DNA from: an uncultured Oscillibacter sp.
GTDB taxonomy: Bacteria; Bacillota; Clostridia; Oscillospirales; Oscillospiraceae
Assembly (NCBI GenBank): GCA_910586735.1
Contig: CAJUJW010000016.1
Span: 1-48,245 of the forward strand
Direction: 5' to 3'
DNA: 48,245 bases
Made by a program: the position numbers and the translations under genes. The notes under the pieces were generated by a model. That model did no database searches. It had not been told where the DNA came from and saw only the letters and a program-made list of their open reading frames with translations. Below, in pieces: positions 30,976-39,572 of the stretch (positions within the stretch are counted from its first letter, which is position 1; each line of letters opens with the position of its first letter).

Positions 30976-31033
30976 GGGGGCGGGCCTGCGGGCCGGTATA
31001 CATTATAATAAAGCAACAGGAAAATTACGCCAG

Positions 31034-31067
31034 CACCGGGGCTCTGTCCTTTGACAGAGCCCCGGTG
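31034..31067 (+). terminator. Terminator after dehydratase-dehydrogenase gene
   Basis: A perfect 15-bp stem, CACCGGGGCTCTGTC (31034-31048) and GACAGAGCCCCGGTG (31053-31067), loop CTTT, then TTTGGTTTTTG. Confidence 0.9.
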
Positions 31068-31108
31068 TTTGGTTTTTGAGACTCCCGTCCCCCTCAAAAA
31101 AAGCCCCC

Positions 31109-31137
31109 TTGCGGACCAAGCCATTTCCCGGTATAAT
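31109..31137 (+). promoter_or_regulatory. Promoter of IlvD/Edd dehydratase gene
   Basis: TTGCGG (31109-31114), 17-bp spacer, consensus TATAAT (31132-31137), 58 bp before ATG. Confidence 0.65.
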
Positions 31138-31195
31138 CAACCACAGGAGCGCCCCCCCCAGGACCCCACACACGAAAAAGAGCAGGAGGCAAACT

Positions 31196-32920
31196 ATGAG
31201 TCAGCTGAAGAGTCAGGAACTGCGCGCCATCGCCCCGGAGCTTGATCCGCTGCGCCTTGGCACCGGCTGGAAGCCGGAGGACCTGTCAAAACCCCAGATC
31301 ATCATCGAAAGCACCTTCGGAGACAGCCACCCCGGCAGCGTCCATCTGCTGGATCTGGCGGAGGAGGCCCGCCGGGGCGTCCGGGACGCCGGGGGCGCCG
31401 GGGCCCGGTACTTCACAACGGACATCTGCGACGGCGAGGCCCAGGGGCACGACGGCATCAACTACTCTCTGGCCTCCCGGGACATGATTGCCAACATGAT
31501 AGAAATCCACGCGAACGCCACCCCCTTTGACGGCGGAGTCTTCATCGCCAGCTGCGACAAGGGCATGCCCGCCCACCTCATGGGGATCGGCCGGGTGGAC
31601 ATCCCCTCCATCGTGGTCAGCGGCGGCGTGATGGACGCGGGTCCGGACCTGCTGACCCTGGAACAGATCGGCAAGTACAGCGCCATGTTCGAGCGGAAGG
31701 AAATCACCGAGGAGCAGTTCACCTACTACAAGCAGAACGCCTGCCCCTCCTGCGGCGCGTGCTCCTTCATGGGCACGGCGTCCACCATGCAGATTATGGC
31801 GGAGGCCCTGGGGCTGATGCTGCCGGGCAGCGCCCTGATGCCCGCCACCAGCAAGGAGCTGCGGGAAGCGGCCTATCAGGCCGGAAAACAGGCCGTCCAG
31901 CTGGCCCGGCAGGGCCTGACCGCCCACAAGATCGTCACCCGGGAGTCCTTTGAGAACGCCGTCATCGTCCACGCGGCCATCTCCGGCTCCACCAACGCCC
32001 TGCTGCACCTGCCGGCCATCGCCCAGGAGTTCGGCGTGGAGCTGGACGGGGACGACTTCGACCGTCTCCACCGGGGCATGCACTATCTGCTGAACATCCG
32101 CCCCACCGGCCACTGGCCCGCCCAGTATTTCTACTACGCCGGCGGCGTCCCGGCGGTGATGGAGGAGATCAAGCGCTTCCTCCACCTGGACGCCCTGACC
32201 GTCACCGGCAAGACCCTGGGCGAGAACCTGGAGAACTGCCGGAAAAACAGTTTCTACGAGAAGTGCGGCGCCTTCCTGGAGCCCCTCCACCTGGAGCGCC
32301 GGGACATCATCCGCCCCTTTGACGACCCCCTGGGCACCGACGGCAGCATCGCCGTCCTGAAGGGCAGCCTCTGCCCCGACGGGGCCGTCATCAAGCACAC
32401 CGCCGCCCCCAGGGAGATGTTCCAGAAGACCCTGCGGGCCCGGCCCTTCGACTGCGAGGAGGACGCCATCCACGCCATCCTCACCCACGCCATCCGGCCC
32501 GGAGACGCGGTCATCATCCGCTACGAGGGCCCCAAGGGCAGCGGCATGCCGGAGATGTTCTACACCACCGAGGCCATCTCCTCCGACCCGGAGCTGGCCG
32601 CCTCCATCGCCCTGCTGACCGACGGGCGCTTCTCCGGCGCGTCCAAGGGCCCCGCCGTGGGCCACATCTCCCCGGAGGCGGCGGAGGGCAGCCCCATCGC
32701 CCTGGTGGAGGAGGGCGACCTGATCCGCATCGACATCCCCGCCCGGCGGCTGGACATCGTGGGCGTCGCCGGGGAGGAGCGGACCCCGGAGGAGGTCGAA
32801 CAGGTTCTCCAAGCCCGGCGGCAGAAGTGGACCCCCCGCCCGCCCAAGTACGCCCGCGGCGTGCTGAACCTCTTCTCCCGGCACGCCAAGTCCCCCATGA
32901 AGGGCGGCAACATGGGCTGA
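31196..32920 (+). CDS. IlvD/Edd-family dehydratase (dihydroxy-acid or sugar-acid dehydratase)
   Basis: A 574-residue iron-sulfur dehydratase. The cluster cysteines are in ICDG (Cys78), ASCDKGMPAHLMG (Cys120) and CPSCGACSFMGTA (Cys183, 186, 189), with the C-terminal catalytic region LLTDGRFSGASKGPAVGHISPEA. The motif reads GACSFM rather than the GACGGM of classical IlvD. Together with the LacI-TRAP-transketolase neighbourhood this points to a sugar-acid (aldonate) dehydratase that makes a 2-keto-3-deoxy acid; a biosynthetic dihydroxy-acid dehydratase remains possible. GCAGGAGG precedes ATG 31196. The gene has its own promoter and is separated by a structured gap from the LacI gene. Confidence 0.88.
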   Translation: MSQLKSQELRAIAPELDPLRLGTGWKPEDLSKPQIIIESTFGDSHPGSVHLLDLAEEARRGVRDAGGAGARYFTTDICDGEAQGHDGINYSLASRDMIANMIEIHANATPFDGGVFIASCDKGMPAHLMGIGRVDIPSIVVSGGVMDAGPDLLTLEQIGKYSAMFERKEITEEQFTYYKQNACPSCGACSFMGTASTMQIMAEALGLMLPGSALMPATSKELREAAYQAGKQAVQLARQGLTAHKIVTRESFENAVIVHAAISGSTNALLHLPAIAQEFGVELDGDDFDRLHRGMHYLLNIRPTGHWPAQYFYYAGGVPAVMEEIKRFLHLDALTVTGKTLGENLENCRKNSFYEKCGAFLEPLHLERRDIIRPFDDPLGTDGSIAVLKGSLCPDGAVIKHTAAPREMFQKTLRARPFDCEEDAIHAILTHAIRPGDAVIIRYEGPKGSGMPEMFYTTEAISSDPELAASIALLTDGRFSGASKGPAVGHISPEAAEGSPIALVEEGDLIRIDIPARRLDIVGVAGEERTPEEVEQVLQARRQKWTPRPPKYARGVLNLFSRHAKSPMKGGNMG

Positions 32921-33014
32921 CCGGAGGTTCGCTGTCTAGGAAATCCGCTTGTCACTGCTTGCGAAAAGCGGCATTTCCCGCGAAGTAACCGCCGGAGGGG
33001 CTTCCCTCTCTCAA

Positions 33015-33033
33015 AAAACCGCGGCGCGGTTTT
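33015..33033 (+). terminator. Hairpin terminator after dehydratase gene
   Basis: AAAACCGC (33015-33022) and GCGGTTTT (33026-33033) form an 8-bp stem whose right arm ends in T4; an outer GGGGC...GCCCC pairing can extend it. Confidence 0.65.
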
Positions 33034-33192
33034 CGGAGTGGGAGGCCCCTTCCCCCCGCCTACCCGGGTTCCCTTCCGTGAAAAAAGTCGAAAAAAAACG
33101 GGAGCTCTGGAGGAACCCACAAAAATACTATACGGTGTTTGTCTACTTTGTACAATTCTTGTTTAGCATCCGCAAAAATCTTCGGGAACTTG

Positions 33193-33221
33193 TTGACTTT
33201 TTCAGTTAGCGTGATTATATT
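33193..33221 (+). promoter_or_regulatory. Promoter of lacI-family gene
   Basis: TTGACT (33193-33198), 17-bp spacer, TATATT (33216-33221), 36 bp before the TTG start. Confidence 0.7.
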
Positions 33222-33256
33222 TATGATTGAAAAAAAGTTGAACGGAGCAAGTAGCC

Positions 33257-34267
33257 TTGAAAAAACCTGTCACCATATCCAGGATCGCCAAGGAAGCCGG
33301 CGTCTCTGTCTCAACAGTCTCCCGCGTTTTGAACAACAAGCCGGACGTGCTGGACGAAACCCGCGAGCGTGTACTTCAGGTCATTGATACATACCACTTT
33401 CAGGCCAACGCCTACGCCAAGGGCATTGTACAGAAAAAAAGCCACACCATAGCCATGGTCATCGCCCACGACGTGGAATACGTGTTCATGAACCAGTATT
33501 TCACCGAGGTCATGCGGGGCGTCATCACGGAGACCCAGCGGAGGGGCTATTTCGTTTTGTCCCTGTACTGCAAGTCCATCCTCGAGGCCATGAGCGCTTT
33601 CCAGCAGCAGCGGGTAGACGGCATCCTGCTGATCTCCCCCACGGCGGAACACCAGGAGGCGGCGGAGCACTTCGCCAAGAACGACGTTCCCGTGGTGTCG
33701 GTGGGGGCTTTCCCCAACTTCGACACGCTTCCCTGCGTGAAGCTGGACGACTACGAGGGCGCCTCGGCGGCCATGGAGTATCTCCTGTCCCGCGGGCACC
33801 GGAGAATCGCCTACATCGGCGGGCCGGGCAAGGTCCCCTCTACGGAGGCCCGGAACCGGGCCTACCTGAACAAGATGCGGGAGTACGGGTGCCCCGTCAC
33901 CTCGGGCATGTTCCAAAAGAGCGACGGGATGATCGCCTCCTCCGACATGGTAGACCGCATCCTGCGGGACACGCCGGACATCACGGCCATCTTCGCCGGG
34001 TCGGACTATGTGGCCATCGGCGTCATCAACGCCTTACAGAGCCGGGGCCTCCGTGTGCCGGAGGACATCTCCGTGGTGGGCTTCGACGACGTGCCCATGT
34101 CCTCCCAGATTGTGCCCAAGGTCACTACCGTCCGGCAGGATGGGGACCGCAAGGGCGCTCTGGCGGCCTCCATGCTGATCGATTGGATTGAAACCGGCGA
34201 GATGCCGGAAAGCGCGACGATAAAGACGGAACTGGTAATTCGGGACAGCGTATGCGAGGTACTTTGA
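33257..34267 (+). CDS. LacI-family transcriptional regulator
   Basis: A 336-residue regulator. The N-terminal helix-turn-helix is TISRIAKEAGVSVSTVSRVLNN (6-27), followed by the hinge (QANAYAKGIVQKKS) and a periplasmic-binding-protein-like effector domain ending in DISVVGFDDVPMSSQIVPKVTTVRQD. TTG 33257 follows CGGAGC; Met-Lys-Lys-Pro is the typical family start. It lies directly upstream of TRAP transporter genes and most likely senses the transported sugar or sugar acid. Candidate operators with a central CpG lie just downstream (34293-34340). Confidence 0.94.
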   Translation: MKKPVTISRIAKEAGVSVSTVSRVLNNKPDVLDETRERVLQVIDTYHFQANAYAKGIVQKKSHTIAMVIAHDVEYVFMNQYFTEVMRGVITETQRRGYFVLSLYCKSILEAMSAFQQQRVDGILLISPTAEHQEAAEHFAKNDVPVVSVGAFPNFDTLPCVKLDDYEGASAAMEYLLSRGHRRIAYIGGPGKVPSTEARNRAYLNKMREYGCPVTSGMFQKSDGMIASSDMVDRILRDTPDITAIFAGSDYVAIGVINALQSRGLRVPEDISVVGFDDVPMSSQIVPKVTTVRQDGDRKGALAASMLIDWIETGEMPESATIKTELVIRDSVCEVL

Positions 34268-34290
34268 TCCCGGTTTTTGTTTCCGGTTCC

Positions 34291-34340
34291 TAGAAGCGCT
34301 TTCGGTAGCGTTACCGAGAACGGTTTCGCGAAATAAAGCG
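34291..34340 (+). promoter_or_regulatory. Cluster of LacI-type/cre-like palindromes before TRAP genes
   Basis: Three CpG-centred dyads lie in a row: AAGCGCTT (34294-34301, within a cre-like TAGAAGCGCTTTCG), TCGGTA-GCGT-TACCGA (34302-34317) and TTTCGCGAAA (34324-34333). The last belongs to CGGTTTCGCGAAATAAAGCG (34321-34340), which matches 17/20 with the site at 28266-28285 before the symporter. Confidence 0.6.
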
Positions 34341-34387
34341 CGGTGAAAAGTTCCGTAAAAAATGTGCCGCGCGGCCCTGTTTTTGAT

Positions 34388-34421
34388 AATTGCGCCTGTC
34401 TCAGGCTCAATTATATATTAC
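34388..34421 (+). promoter_or_regulatory. Dyad overlapping candidate promoter of TRAP operon
   Basis: AATTGCGCCTG (34388-34398) and CAGGCTCAATT (34402-34412) form an 11-3-11 dyad with one mismatch. It overlaps a candidate -35 TTGCGC (34391-34396) and abuts AT-rich -10 options in TTATATATTAC (34411-34421). Confidence 0.5.
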
Positions 34422-34454
34422 ATCATCCGCTATGCGGAAAAGGAGAGTATTAGA

Positions 34455-35498
34455 ATGAAAAAGAAGCTCTTAGCACTGTTCCTTGCAACCCTCATGGTCC
34501 TGTCCCTGGCCGCCTGCGGCGGCGGCGACAGCGGCGCCAAGACCGACTCCGGCGACTCCAAGCCCAGCGGAGACGCCCAGCCCAGCGGAGACGTTGAGTG
34601 CACCACCATCAAGTTCAACTTCTCCAAATCCACCACCGACGCCACCTACGCCTGGTGGAGCGAGGTCCTGGACCGCGTCTATGAGGAGTCCGGCCACACC
34701 GTGAAGTTCGAGATCTTCCCCTCTGAGGCGCTGGGCTCCATCCCCGATACCATCGAGTCCGCCTCCAAGGGCGAGCTGGTGATGGCCGACGGCGACCTGG
34801 CCTATCTGGAGACCTATGTGCCCGACCTGTCCGTGGGCATGGCTCCCTACCTGATGCAGAAGCCCGAGGACATCCAGAAGTTCTGGGAGTCCGAGATCGG
34901 CGAGAAGCTCTTCGGCCAGCTTGAGGAGAAGGGCATCAAGTGCATCTCCATGAGCTACTTCGGCACCCGGAACACCATGACCAACTCCCCCGTCCACAGC
35001 CGTGCCGACTTCGGCAAGCTGAAGATCCGCTGCGCCTCCGCCGCCATGTGGAACGAGGTCGTCCGGGTTCTGGGCGGCAACGCCACCAACACCGCCTGGT
35101 CCGAGGTCTATCAGGCCATCTCCCAGGGCGTGGCCGACGGCTGCGAGTCCCCCCTGTCCGCCCTCTATTCCTCCAAGGTTCAGGAAGTCTGCAAATACTG
35201 CATCGAGACTGAGCACTGCATCGCCTCCACCGTTCTGGTCATGAGCAACGAAGTGTTCAACAACCTGCCCCAGCAGGCCCAGGACGCCATCACCAAGGTC
35301 ATGCACGAATACTGCGACGAAGCCATCCAGAATGTAAACACCGCCACCGAGGAAATCCGGCAGAAGATGATCGACGAAGGCGTGGAGTTCATCCAGGTTG
35401 ACAAGGCCGACTTCATCGCCGCCGCCCAGGATACCCCCAACTACTTCAACTGGACTCCCGGCCTGTACGACGAGGTCAAGGCCGCTCTGGGCTACTAA
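34455..35498 (+). CDS. TRAP transporter substrate-binding lipoprotein (DctP family)
   Basis: A 347-residue lipoprotein. The signal peptide ends in LAAC (lipid-anchored Cys21), followed by a Gly/Ser/Asp-rich linker. The DctP fold is recognised by LVMADGDLAYLETYVPDLSVGMAPYLM, the conserved substrate-carboxylate arginine in KLKIRCASAAMW, and VADGCESPLSALYSSKVQEVCKYC. The DctP arginine usually clamps an organic acid, so the ligand is probably a sugar acid or other carboxylate/sulfonate. ATG 34455 follows AGGAGAG; the upstream open frame has no ribosome binding site. It is the first gene of the TRAP operon. Confidence 0.95.
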   Translation: MKKKLLALFLATLMVLSLAACGGGDSGAKTDSGDSKPSGDAQPSGDVECTTIKFNFSKSTTDATYAWWSEVLDRVYEESGHTVKFEIFPSEALGSIPDTIESASKGELVMADGDLAYLETYVPDLSVGMAPYLMQKPEDIQKFWESEIGEKLFGQLEEKGIKCISMSYFGTRNTMTNSPVHSRADFGKLKIRCASAAMWNEVVRVLGGNATNTAWSEVYQAISQGVADGCESPLSALYSSKVQEVCKYCIETEHCIASTVLVMSNEVFNNLPQQAQDAITKVMHEYCDEAIQNVNTATEEIRQKMIDEGVEFIQVDKADFIAAAQDTPNYFNWTPGLYDEVKAALGY

Positions 35499-35556
35499 TC
35501 CTCTCCCCGGCAGTTTTGATTCATCCCAATCACTGAATTACTGAAAGTGCCCGCAG

Positions 35557-35582
35557 CGGGCCGCCCGGAGCCGGGCGGCCCG
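35557..35582 (+). terminator. Intercistronic GC hairpin between binding protein and permease genes
   Basis: CGGGCCGCCCGG (35557-35568) and CCGGGCGGCCCG (35571-35582) are perfect arms with no T tract. It probably stabilises the 5' binding-protein mRNA or attenuates permease expression, giving excess binding protein. Confidence 0.7.
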
Positions 35583-35610
35583 TTACGGGACGCGGAGAAA
35601 AGGAACGCTT

Positions 35611-36111
35611 ATGAAGAAATTGGATACACTCGTGTCAAAGTTTACCGCGTTTGTGGGCGGCGCGACTTTTGTGGTGATGATTCTGATTATCGTCCTGAAC
35701 GTGTTCGCCCGCCTGATTTTCTTGAAGTCCTTCGCCTGGGCGGAGGAAATCGCGTATCTGCTTTTGAACTGGTCTGTGTTCATGGGCGTGTGCTACCTGT
35801 TTAAAACCAACGGGCTGGTGGCCATCGACGTTCTGGTGAATGTGCTGCCCGCCGCCGTCAGAAGGATCGTGTCCCTGGTGGTCTACGTCATGATCGGCCT
35901 GGTCAATGTCGGCATGATTTTCTGGAGCTTCGATCTGGCCATGGCCACCTGGAGCGGCCGTACCACTCCCATCCTGAAGATTCCCTTCTTCTGGTACTAT
36001 ATCGCCGTGACCATCGCCTGCGTTATCCTGACCGGATACTCCATCGTGTTCATTTACAAGGTCATCAAAAACGAAGAAATTGAAGAGACGGCCCTGCAGG
36101 ACCGCGCATAA
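35611..36111 (+). CDS. TRAP transporter small permease (DctQ family)
   Basis: A 166-residue protein with four predicted transmembrane helices. The SFAWAEEIAYLLLNWSVFMGVCYLF stretch is characteristic of DctQ. AAAGGAACG precedes ATG 35611. It forms the membrane complex with the large permease and receives substrate from the lipoprotein. Confidence 0.95.
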   Translation: MKKLDTLVSKFTAFVGGATFVVMILIIVLNVFARLIFLKSFAWAEEIAYLLLNWSVFMGVCYLFKTNGLVAIDVLVNVLPAAVRRIVSLVVYVMIGLVNVGMIFWSFDLAMATWSGRTTPILKIPFFWYYIAVTIACVILTGYSIVFIYKVIKNEEIEETALQDRA

Positions 36112-36173
36112 GCATATAGATTTTCACTCCCCCGCGCCGATCCGAGAAACAAGAAAAAGGAGGATAAAAACCT

Positions 36174-37466
36174 ATGACGTTTTGGTCGTGGTTTCCAATT
36201 GTGATCCTGTTCGTCCTTTTCTTCATGAAGGTGCCTATCGCCTACGGCATGTTGATTTCGACGGCAGCCTACTTCATGTGGGGCCCCAACTCCATGGACA
36301 TCACCTCCCTGGTGCAGCAGATGGTGTCCGCCAACCAGTCCTTCGTGTTCCTGGCCATTCCCTTCTTCACCGCCGCCGGCGTCATCTTTAACTACTCCGG
36401 CATCACCCGCCGCCTGCTGAACCTGGCAAACCTGCTGGTGGGCCACATGCGGGGCGGCATGGGCCAGGTCAACATCGTGCTCTCCGCCCTGATGGGCGGC
36501 CTGTCCGGCTCCGCCAACGCCGACGCCGCCATGGAGGCCAAGATGCTGGTGCCCGAGATGACCAAGCTGGGCTACAGCAAGCCCTGGTCCTGCGTCGTCA
36601 CCGCGGCGTCTTCCTGCATCACCCCCATCATCCCCCCGGGCATCATCCTGATTCTGTACTCCGCCTGCTCCGACGTGTCCGTGGCCAAGATGTTCTACGC
36701 GGGCTATCTGCCGGGCATCCTCATGATGATCTCTCTGATGGTCCTGACGGCCCTCATCTCCAAGAAGCGGGACTATAAGCCCGCCCGCACCGACAAGGCC
36801 AACAAGACCGAGGTCGTCCGGGCGCTGAAAGACGGCGTCTGGGCCCTGTTCATCCCCTTCGGCCTGGTCATGGGCCTGCGCCTGGGCTGGTTCACCCCCA
36901 CCGAGGCCGGCGCCGTGTGCATCGTCTACTCCGTCCTGGTGGGCAAGTTCATCTACAAGGAGCTCAAGTGGTCGGACATGCCCGCCATCATCAAGGAATC
37001 CCTGTACGCCACCTCCGGCGTCATGTTCATTCTGGCGGCCTCCAAGGCTTTCTCCCTGTACCTGACCTGGGAGCGGCTGCCCCAGATGGTCTCCGAGTTC
37101 ATCGCCACCAACATCTCCCAGCCCTGGCTGTTCCTGCTGGTGTGCAACATCCTTCTGTTGATCATCGGCTTCTTCTTCGACGGCGGCGCCGCCATGATTC
37201 TGGTGGCCCCCCTGCTGGTGCCCGCCGCTCAGGCCCTGGGCATCGACCTGATCCACTTCGGCATCGTCATGAGCATCAACCTGACCCTGGCGGGCATCAC
37301 GCCGCCCTTCGGCAACATGATGTTCGTGACCCTCTCCGTCACCGACACCAAGCTGATCGACTACGCCAAAGAGGCCATTCCCTATATTCTGGTACTGGTC
37401 GGCCTGCTGCTGATCCTGACGTACATCCCCGGCGTCATCCTGTTCGTCCCCAACCTGCTGTCTTAA
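36174..37466 (+). CDS. TRAP transporter large permease (DctM family)
   Basis: A 430-residue protein with about 12 hydrophobic helices. VFLAIPFFTAAGVIF, SANADAAMEAKMLVPEM, CITPIIPPGIILILYS and FDGGAAMILVAPLLVPAAQALGIDLIHFG are DctM signatures. It is the Na+-driven translocating subunit of the TRAP system. AAGGAGG precedes ATG 36174, 62 bp after the small permease. Confidence 0.96.
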   Translation: MTFWSWFPIVILFVLFFMKVPIAYGMLISTAAYFMWGPNSMDITSLVQQMVSANQSFVFLAIPFFTAAGVIFNYSGITRRLLNLANLLVGHMRGGMGQVNIVLSALMGGLSGSANADAAMEAKMLVPEMTKLGYSKPWSCVVTAASSCITPIIPPGIILILYSACSDVSVAKMFYAGYLPGILMMISLMVLTALISKKRDYKPARTDKANKTEVVRALKDGVWALFIPFGLVMGLRLGWFTPTEAGAVCIVYSVLVGKFIYKELKWSDMPAIIKESLYATSGVMFILAASKAFSLYLTWERLPQMVSEFIATNISQPWLFLLVCNILLLIIGFFFDGGAAMILVAPLLVPAAQALGIDLIHFGIVMSINLTLAGITPPFGNMMFVTLSVTDTKLIDYAKEAIPYILVLVGLLLILTYIPGVILFVPNLLS

Positions 37467-37575
37467 AAGGAATCCCTGAGTCAATCAGCGCGCGCCCCGC
37501 GTGTGTTGATTGATTCGGCCCTTCCCCCAACCAGGCTCCAGGCTCAGAGGTAAAAAAAACTTTGGAGGTCTTATT

Positions 37576-38631
37576 GTGAAAGCACTGGTAAAAACCAAGC
37601 TGGGCCCCGACTGCATGCGGTACATGGACGTACCCGAGCCCGCCCCGGGCGAAAACGACCTGAAGGTCAAAATTTTCGCCTGCGGCATCTGCGGCACGGA
37701 CATTCACCTGATGCACGACACCTACCCCAGCAACCCGCCCATCATCACCGGCCACGAGTTCTCCGGCGTGGTGGCCGAAGTGGGCGCCAACGTAAAGGAC
37801 TTCAAGCCCGGCGACAAAATCGTCACCCTGACCGCCGTGGACACCTGCGAGCACTGCGAGTGGTGCCGCCAGGGCCTGCGGATGCTCTGCCCCGAGCGCA
37901 AGAGCGTGGGCAGCGGCCGGGACGGCGGCTTTGCCGAGTACGTGGTGATTCCCGCCAAGCATGCGTTCCACCTGCCCGAGGGCGTGTCCATGACAACCGC
38001 CGCCCTGTGCGAGCCCCTGGCCTGCGTGGTGCGCACCGTGTGCGAGCGGACCACCGTACACGCCGGCGACTATGTGCTGGTCTCCGGCGCGGGCGTCATG
38101 GCCCAGCTCACCGCCCAGGTGGCCCACGCCAACGGCGGCGTGGTCATCATGACCGGCCTGGAGCAGGACGCCCAGCGCTTCGCCATGGCCAAGAGCCTGG
38201 GCGGCGTGGCCCACACCGTCCGGGTGGACCAGGAGGGCGCCCTGGAGAAGATTCTGGAGCTGACCGGCGGCATGGGCCCCCAGGTGGCCTATGAGTGCGC
38301 CGGCGTGGCGGCCTCGGCGGACTTCTGCCTCAAGGCCCTGCGCAAAACCGGGACCTACGCCCAGGTGGCCATCCCCGGGAAGCCCATTCCCGTGGACATG
38401 GACCTGGCCCTCTACAAGGAAATCGTCCTGACCAACAGCTATGCCTCTGAGCGGACCTCCTGGCTGACTGCCCTGAGCCTGCTGGAAAACCACCTGATCA
38501 ACATCGCTCCCCTGGCCAGCGCCGTGCTGCCGCTGGAGCAGTGGGAGGAGGGCTTCCGCCAGACCATCGCCAAGGAGGGCTTCAAAGTCCTGCTGATGCC
38601 CCACCCCGAGGATCGGGAAAAATTTGACTGA
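37576..38631 (+). CDS. Zinc-dependent medium-chain alcohol/polyol dehydrogenase
   Basis: A 351-residue MDR enzyme related to sorbitol/threonine dehydrogenases. Catalytic zinc ligands are Cys39 (CGICGTD) and His60-Glu61 (GHEFSG); the structural zinc site is Cys91, 94, 97 and 105. The Rossmann glycine motif reads GAGVMA, with the third glycine of GxGxxG replaced by alanine, so coenzyme binding may be unusual. GTG 37576 lies seven bases behind GGAGG; no ATG exists in frame. It probably oxidises a polyol, aldonate or sugar hydroxyl imported by the TRAP system, or reduces a keto product. Confidence 0.9.
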   Translation: MKALVKTKLGPDCMRYMDVPEPAPGENDLKVKIFACGICGTDIHLMHDTYPSNPPIITGHEFSGVVAEVGANVKDFKPGDKIVTLTAVDTCEHCEWCRQGLRMLCPERKSVGSGRDGGFAEYVVIPAKHAFHLPEGVSMTTAALCEPLACVVRTVCERTTVHAGDYVLVSGAGVMAQLTAQVAHANGGVVIMTGLEQDAQRFAMAKSLGGVAHTVRVDQEGALEKILELTGGMGPQVAYECAGVAASADFCLKALRKTGTYAQVAIPGKPIPVDMDLALYKEIVLTNSYASERTSWLTALSLLENHLINIAPLASAVLPLEQWEEGFRQTIAKEGFKVLLMPHPEDREKFD

Positions 38632-38640
38632 GCGCAGTCG

Positions 38641-38680
38641 CGGACAGGACGCGGAGGCGGCGAACCCCGCCCCCTGTCCG
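38641..38680 (+). terminator. Hairpin between dehydrogenase and transketolase genes
   Basis: CGGACAGG (38641-38648) pairs with CCTGTCCG (38673-38680), and GGCGG (38656-38660) with CCGCC (38667-38671). With no T run it is more likely an mRNA-stability or attenuation structure than a full terminator. Confidence 0.5.
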
Positions 38681-38714
38681 AGAGCCTGTGATATTAAAAG
38701 GGAGGCTTTTTAAC

Positions 38715-39557
38715 ATGAAAGAGTTCCACGAGAAAGAACTGAAAGTCCTTGCGGCGGAGATCCGGCTGGAGACGCTGAAGGTCATCCACAGCCTGGGCTT
38801 CGGCCACGTGGGCGGGTCCATGGACCTGGCGGACCTGATGGCGGTGTTGTACGGCGCGGTCATGAAATATGACCCCAAGAACCCCCGCTGGGAGGACCGT
38901 GACTGGCTGGTCCTCAGCAAGGGCCACGCGGGCCCCGTGGCCTACGCCACCTTCGGCCTGATGGGCTTCTATCCCATGGAGGAGGCTTACACGCTGAACC
39001 GGGCCCACACCAAGTTCCCCAGCCACACGGACCGCAAGCTCACCCCCGGCGTGGACCTGACCACCGGCTCTCTTGGCCAGGGCACCTCCACCGCCACCGG
39101 CGCGGCCCTGGGCAACAAGATCGACGGCCGGGACAGCCACGTCTTCTGCGTGGTGGGCGACGGCGAGGCCGACGAGGGCCAGGTTTGGGAGGCGTTCCAC
39201 TTCGCCTACGCTCACAAGCTGGATAACCTGGTCTTCTTCATCGACAACAACGGCTATCAGCTGGACGGCACTACGGCGGAAATTCTGGACCACGGCAGCC
39301 TCACTAAGAAGGCCGAGAGCTTCGGCCTTTACACCCAGGAAATCGACGGCCACGACCTGAGCGCCATCTACAGCGCCATCCAAAACGCCTACGCAAAAAA
39401 AGGCGTGCCCAGCTGCATTGTGATGAACACCAGCAAAGGCAAAGGCGCCACCTTCGCCGAGCCCAAGCACGACCACTCCTCTCAGCCCAGCGAGGAGCAG
39501 TGGGCCGAGGCGCTCGCCGCGTCTGAAAAAGCTCTGGCAGAAATCAAGAACGCTTAA
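38715..39557 (+). CDS. Transketolase, N-terminal (TPP-binding) subunit
   Basis: A 280-residue half-transketolase. GFGHVGGSMDLADLM corresponds to the N-terminal GHPGxxLS region, SKGHAGPVAYA carries an active-site histidine, and the TPP motif is VVGDGEADEGQVWEA (GDG 148-150) to DNNGYQ (178-182). GGGAGG precedes ATG 38715. Split transketolases in Firmicutes often serve dedicated catabolic pathways. Here it transfers two-carbon units from a ketose made inside this locus. The C-terminal half follows 15 bp downstream. Confidence 0.95.
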   Translation: MKEFHEKELKVLAAEIRLETLKVIHSLGFGHVGGSMDLADLMAVLYGAVMKYDPKNPRWEDRDWLVLSKGHAGPVAYATFGLMGFYPMEEAYTLNRAHTKFPSHTDRKLTPGVDLTTGSLGQGTSTATGAALGNKIDGRDSHVFCVVGDGEADEGQVWEAFHFAYAHKLDNLVFFIDNNGYQLDGTTAEILDHGSLTKKAESFGLYTQEIDGHDLSAIYSAIQNAYAKKGVPSCIVMNTSKGKGATFAEPKHDHSSQPSEEQWAEALAASEKALAEIKNA

Positions 39558-39572
39558 GGGAGGGCAAGAGCA

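Larger units (their letters stand above)
32921..33256. other. 336-bp intergenic region between dehydratase and LacI genes
   Basis: The first half is GC-rich with a hairpin (33015-33033: AAAACCGC-GGC-GCGGTTTT, flanked by GGGGC/GCCCC arms), likely terminating the dehydratase transcript. The second half (33100-33256) is AT-rich and holds the lacI promoter. No gene is seen. Confidence 0.65.

Noticed and set aside
30156..31079. The 3' part of the 510-codon frame that starts at 29547
   Set aside because: After the 7-G run it becomes Gly/Pro/Arg/His-rich with no family, whereas the neighbouring frame keeps dehydrogenase motifs; it is out-of-frame translation.
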